Origin: Syngnathus acus
Taxonomy: Eukaryota; Chordata; Actinopteri; Syngnathiformes; Syngnathidae
Direction: 5' to 3'
DNA: 64,000 nt
Assembly: GCF_901709675.1 (NCBI RefSeq)
Contig: NC_051108.1
Coordinates: 5,798,631-5,862,630 of the forward strand
The notes under the pieces are model-generated. The model was not told the origin of the DNA. It saw nothing but the letters and a program-made list of their open reading frames with translations, and did not search any database. Below, one piece after another: positions 62,601 to 64,000 of the stretch (positions are counted from its first letter, which is position 1; every line of letters starts with the position of its first letter). The translations under genes and the position numbers were made by a program.

Positions 62601-64000
62601 GCGCCGTCATTTGGGAACACTTAGGAGTCTCCTTGTACTAATTGCATTGGCCCAATTACCTTGAGGGTGAGAATTCAGCAAATGGCTGATTGTCTATTGA
62701 CATTATGCAATGAGCTGGGATAAGACCATCCGTCTCACTTAGCGTATGGCCGCATCAGCAAAAACAATTTAAGCGGCTAAAAAGTGTCAGTCTTCTTGAT
62801 TTGGAAAAAGATTCTCGTCGCGCCCGTGTCGGAGAATACCGATATGCGTGCTTAGTATTCCGCTCATGACTTTTTAAAGTTGGCGGAGGCGTGAAAGATT
62901 CAAGTCTGTCAGAGTTAGACTTAAGTACTGTGCGTTTCTCAACTCTTTTGGTCTCCTTTGTCAAACTGGAGAGGAAGCACCCAAAAGGTTGAAATACAAA
63001 GTACATGAAAATGCTTGCGGAATAAAAACATTATGACGCAGATGACTTGTAAAAATGTTCATGTGGCTTAAAAAAATTATTTCTGGCTTTTAATGATTCT
63101 GGTCGTCAATACGTCGCTGGAGAACCTAATTTGTCACATCTTATTTTAGCGACGTTGTACATTGTAAAGGTCAAGCTTTACAACTATAATTATCGACGAA
63201 CCAGGTTTTTCTTTTGCTTAGATTCTGCATTTCCCGCTAAGGCACTTCATTTGCACCTCTAAGCATAAATTCAGATTAAATCACTTTTATTGGATTTATT
63301 TCATACCGAATCAAAGTAGCGCAAAAATTCAAACGATGCGCAGGGATTTAAATCATCAGTGGAATAATATTGAAGAAAGAAGATTGTGTTTCTTTGTACG
63401 TCTGATCTCAGTGTCAAGAGGGATTTTTGTCCCTAAAAAATTACTAAGACATTGGGGAAGACTTGTTCTTGACAACAGCACTCTTACTTATTCATCGGGG
63501 TGTTTTATGAATCCTATTGTATTTTTTTTTTCCCGCGCCTGAACCTGAATAGCATCTGTTATTCTTTTAAATTTGTAAGCATGTGCGTATTGTTGTCGGG
63601 ACCGCTTGAGACCAAAATTACATTTTTATTATATAGAGGATCAGGAAGCTGTGTACAGTACGGGCAATGTACGACATTGTTTATTCAATGGCAATCTCAT
63701 GTAGATAAAAAACAAATTAATATAAAAATAATTAAAAAATAAAATAAATCTTACATTCTAAAAACAGATTTTTGTCCAACTCCAATTTTTTTTGTCTTTG
63801 ATGGTATGCCGAGCCCAGTGAGAACAAATCACTGTGTCTGTTTGTGTGCCTTGCTTTGTCTGACTCGGCAGATGTCACCCACCCGCAGGCGCTAGCTCGT
63901 CATCAGGCCTTTGATAGCGTACACAGAAAGCCCCCGCCACATGTAATAAACCGAATTTTATTCTTGAAACTTCACCTTACCCCCACAGAGAGTAAAAAGT
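59669..64000. other. noncoding sequence with CpG-rich patches near 61.0-62.0 kb
   Basis: CpG-rich patches lie at about 61060-61150 and 61680-61860. Plus-strand donor-like sites are TTGGAG|gtaaga (gt at 61315) and GGACAG|gttagt (gt at 61993). An A-run lies at about 60897-60916 and an octamer at 60673-60680. This could be the start of a neighbouring plus-strand transcript, but no coding exon is recognised up to the window end. Confidence 0.45.

Overview
The window is vertebrate nuclear DNA, most likely from a teleost fish. Its only clearly recognisable host gene is fut8, the core alpha-1,6-fucosyltransferase. It lies on the minus strand, with vertebrate-type splice sites, short introns (0.8 to 5.1 kb) and fish-type transposon relics around it. 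Species cannot be named from what I can see.

Left part (1 to about 15.4 kb). Five consecutive coding exons of fut8 read from right to left: 14510-14308 (start codon, membrane anchor), 9212-9094, 8234-8072, 6208-6094 and 2563-2326. Together they encode about the first 280 residues of a protein that is normally about 575 residues long. Reading phase is kept across all four internal junctions. The last intron runs off the left edge, so the rest of the catalytic domain and the SH3 domain are outside. A probable 5' UTR with two short upstream ORFs precedes the start codon. A CpG-rich segment with E2F/YY1-like motifs lies at 15.06-15.43 kb.

Middle and right part (15.4 to 64 kb). I recognise no host coding exon here. 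The clearest item is a decayed non-LTR retrotransposon (17.57-19.72 kb). Others are two short nonautonomous DNA elements (27.89-28.06 and 39.27-39.42 kb), two Tc1/mariner transposase scraps (38.15 and 49.71 kb), a dispersed-repeat relic (41.82 kb) and many microsatellites. On the fut8 strand there is a possible noncoding exon with good splice signals on both sides (35078-34994). Further upstream there is a CpG-rich segment with an ETS motif and a consensus splice donor (about 39.2-39.0 kb). These may be distal 5' exons of fut8; this is inference. CTCF-like and RFX X-box-like sites, octamers and a recurrent homeodomain-like 10-mer suggest a regulatory-rich gene desert.

No prokaryotic features, CRISPR array, tRNA or rRNA gene was seen, and I found no novel protein system. 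The candidate findings concern fut8 5' exon architecture, recurrent regulatory motifs and a strand bias of G-runs.
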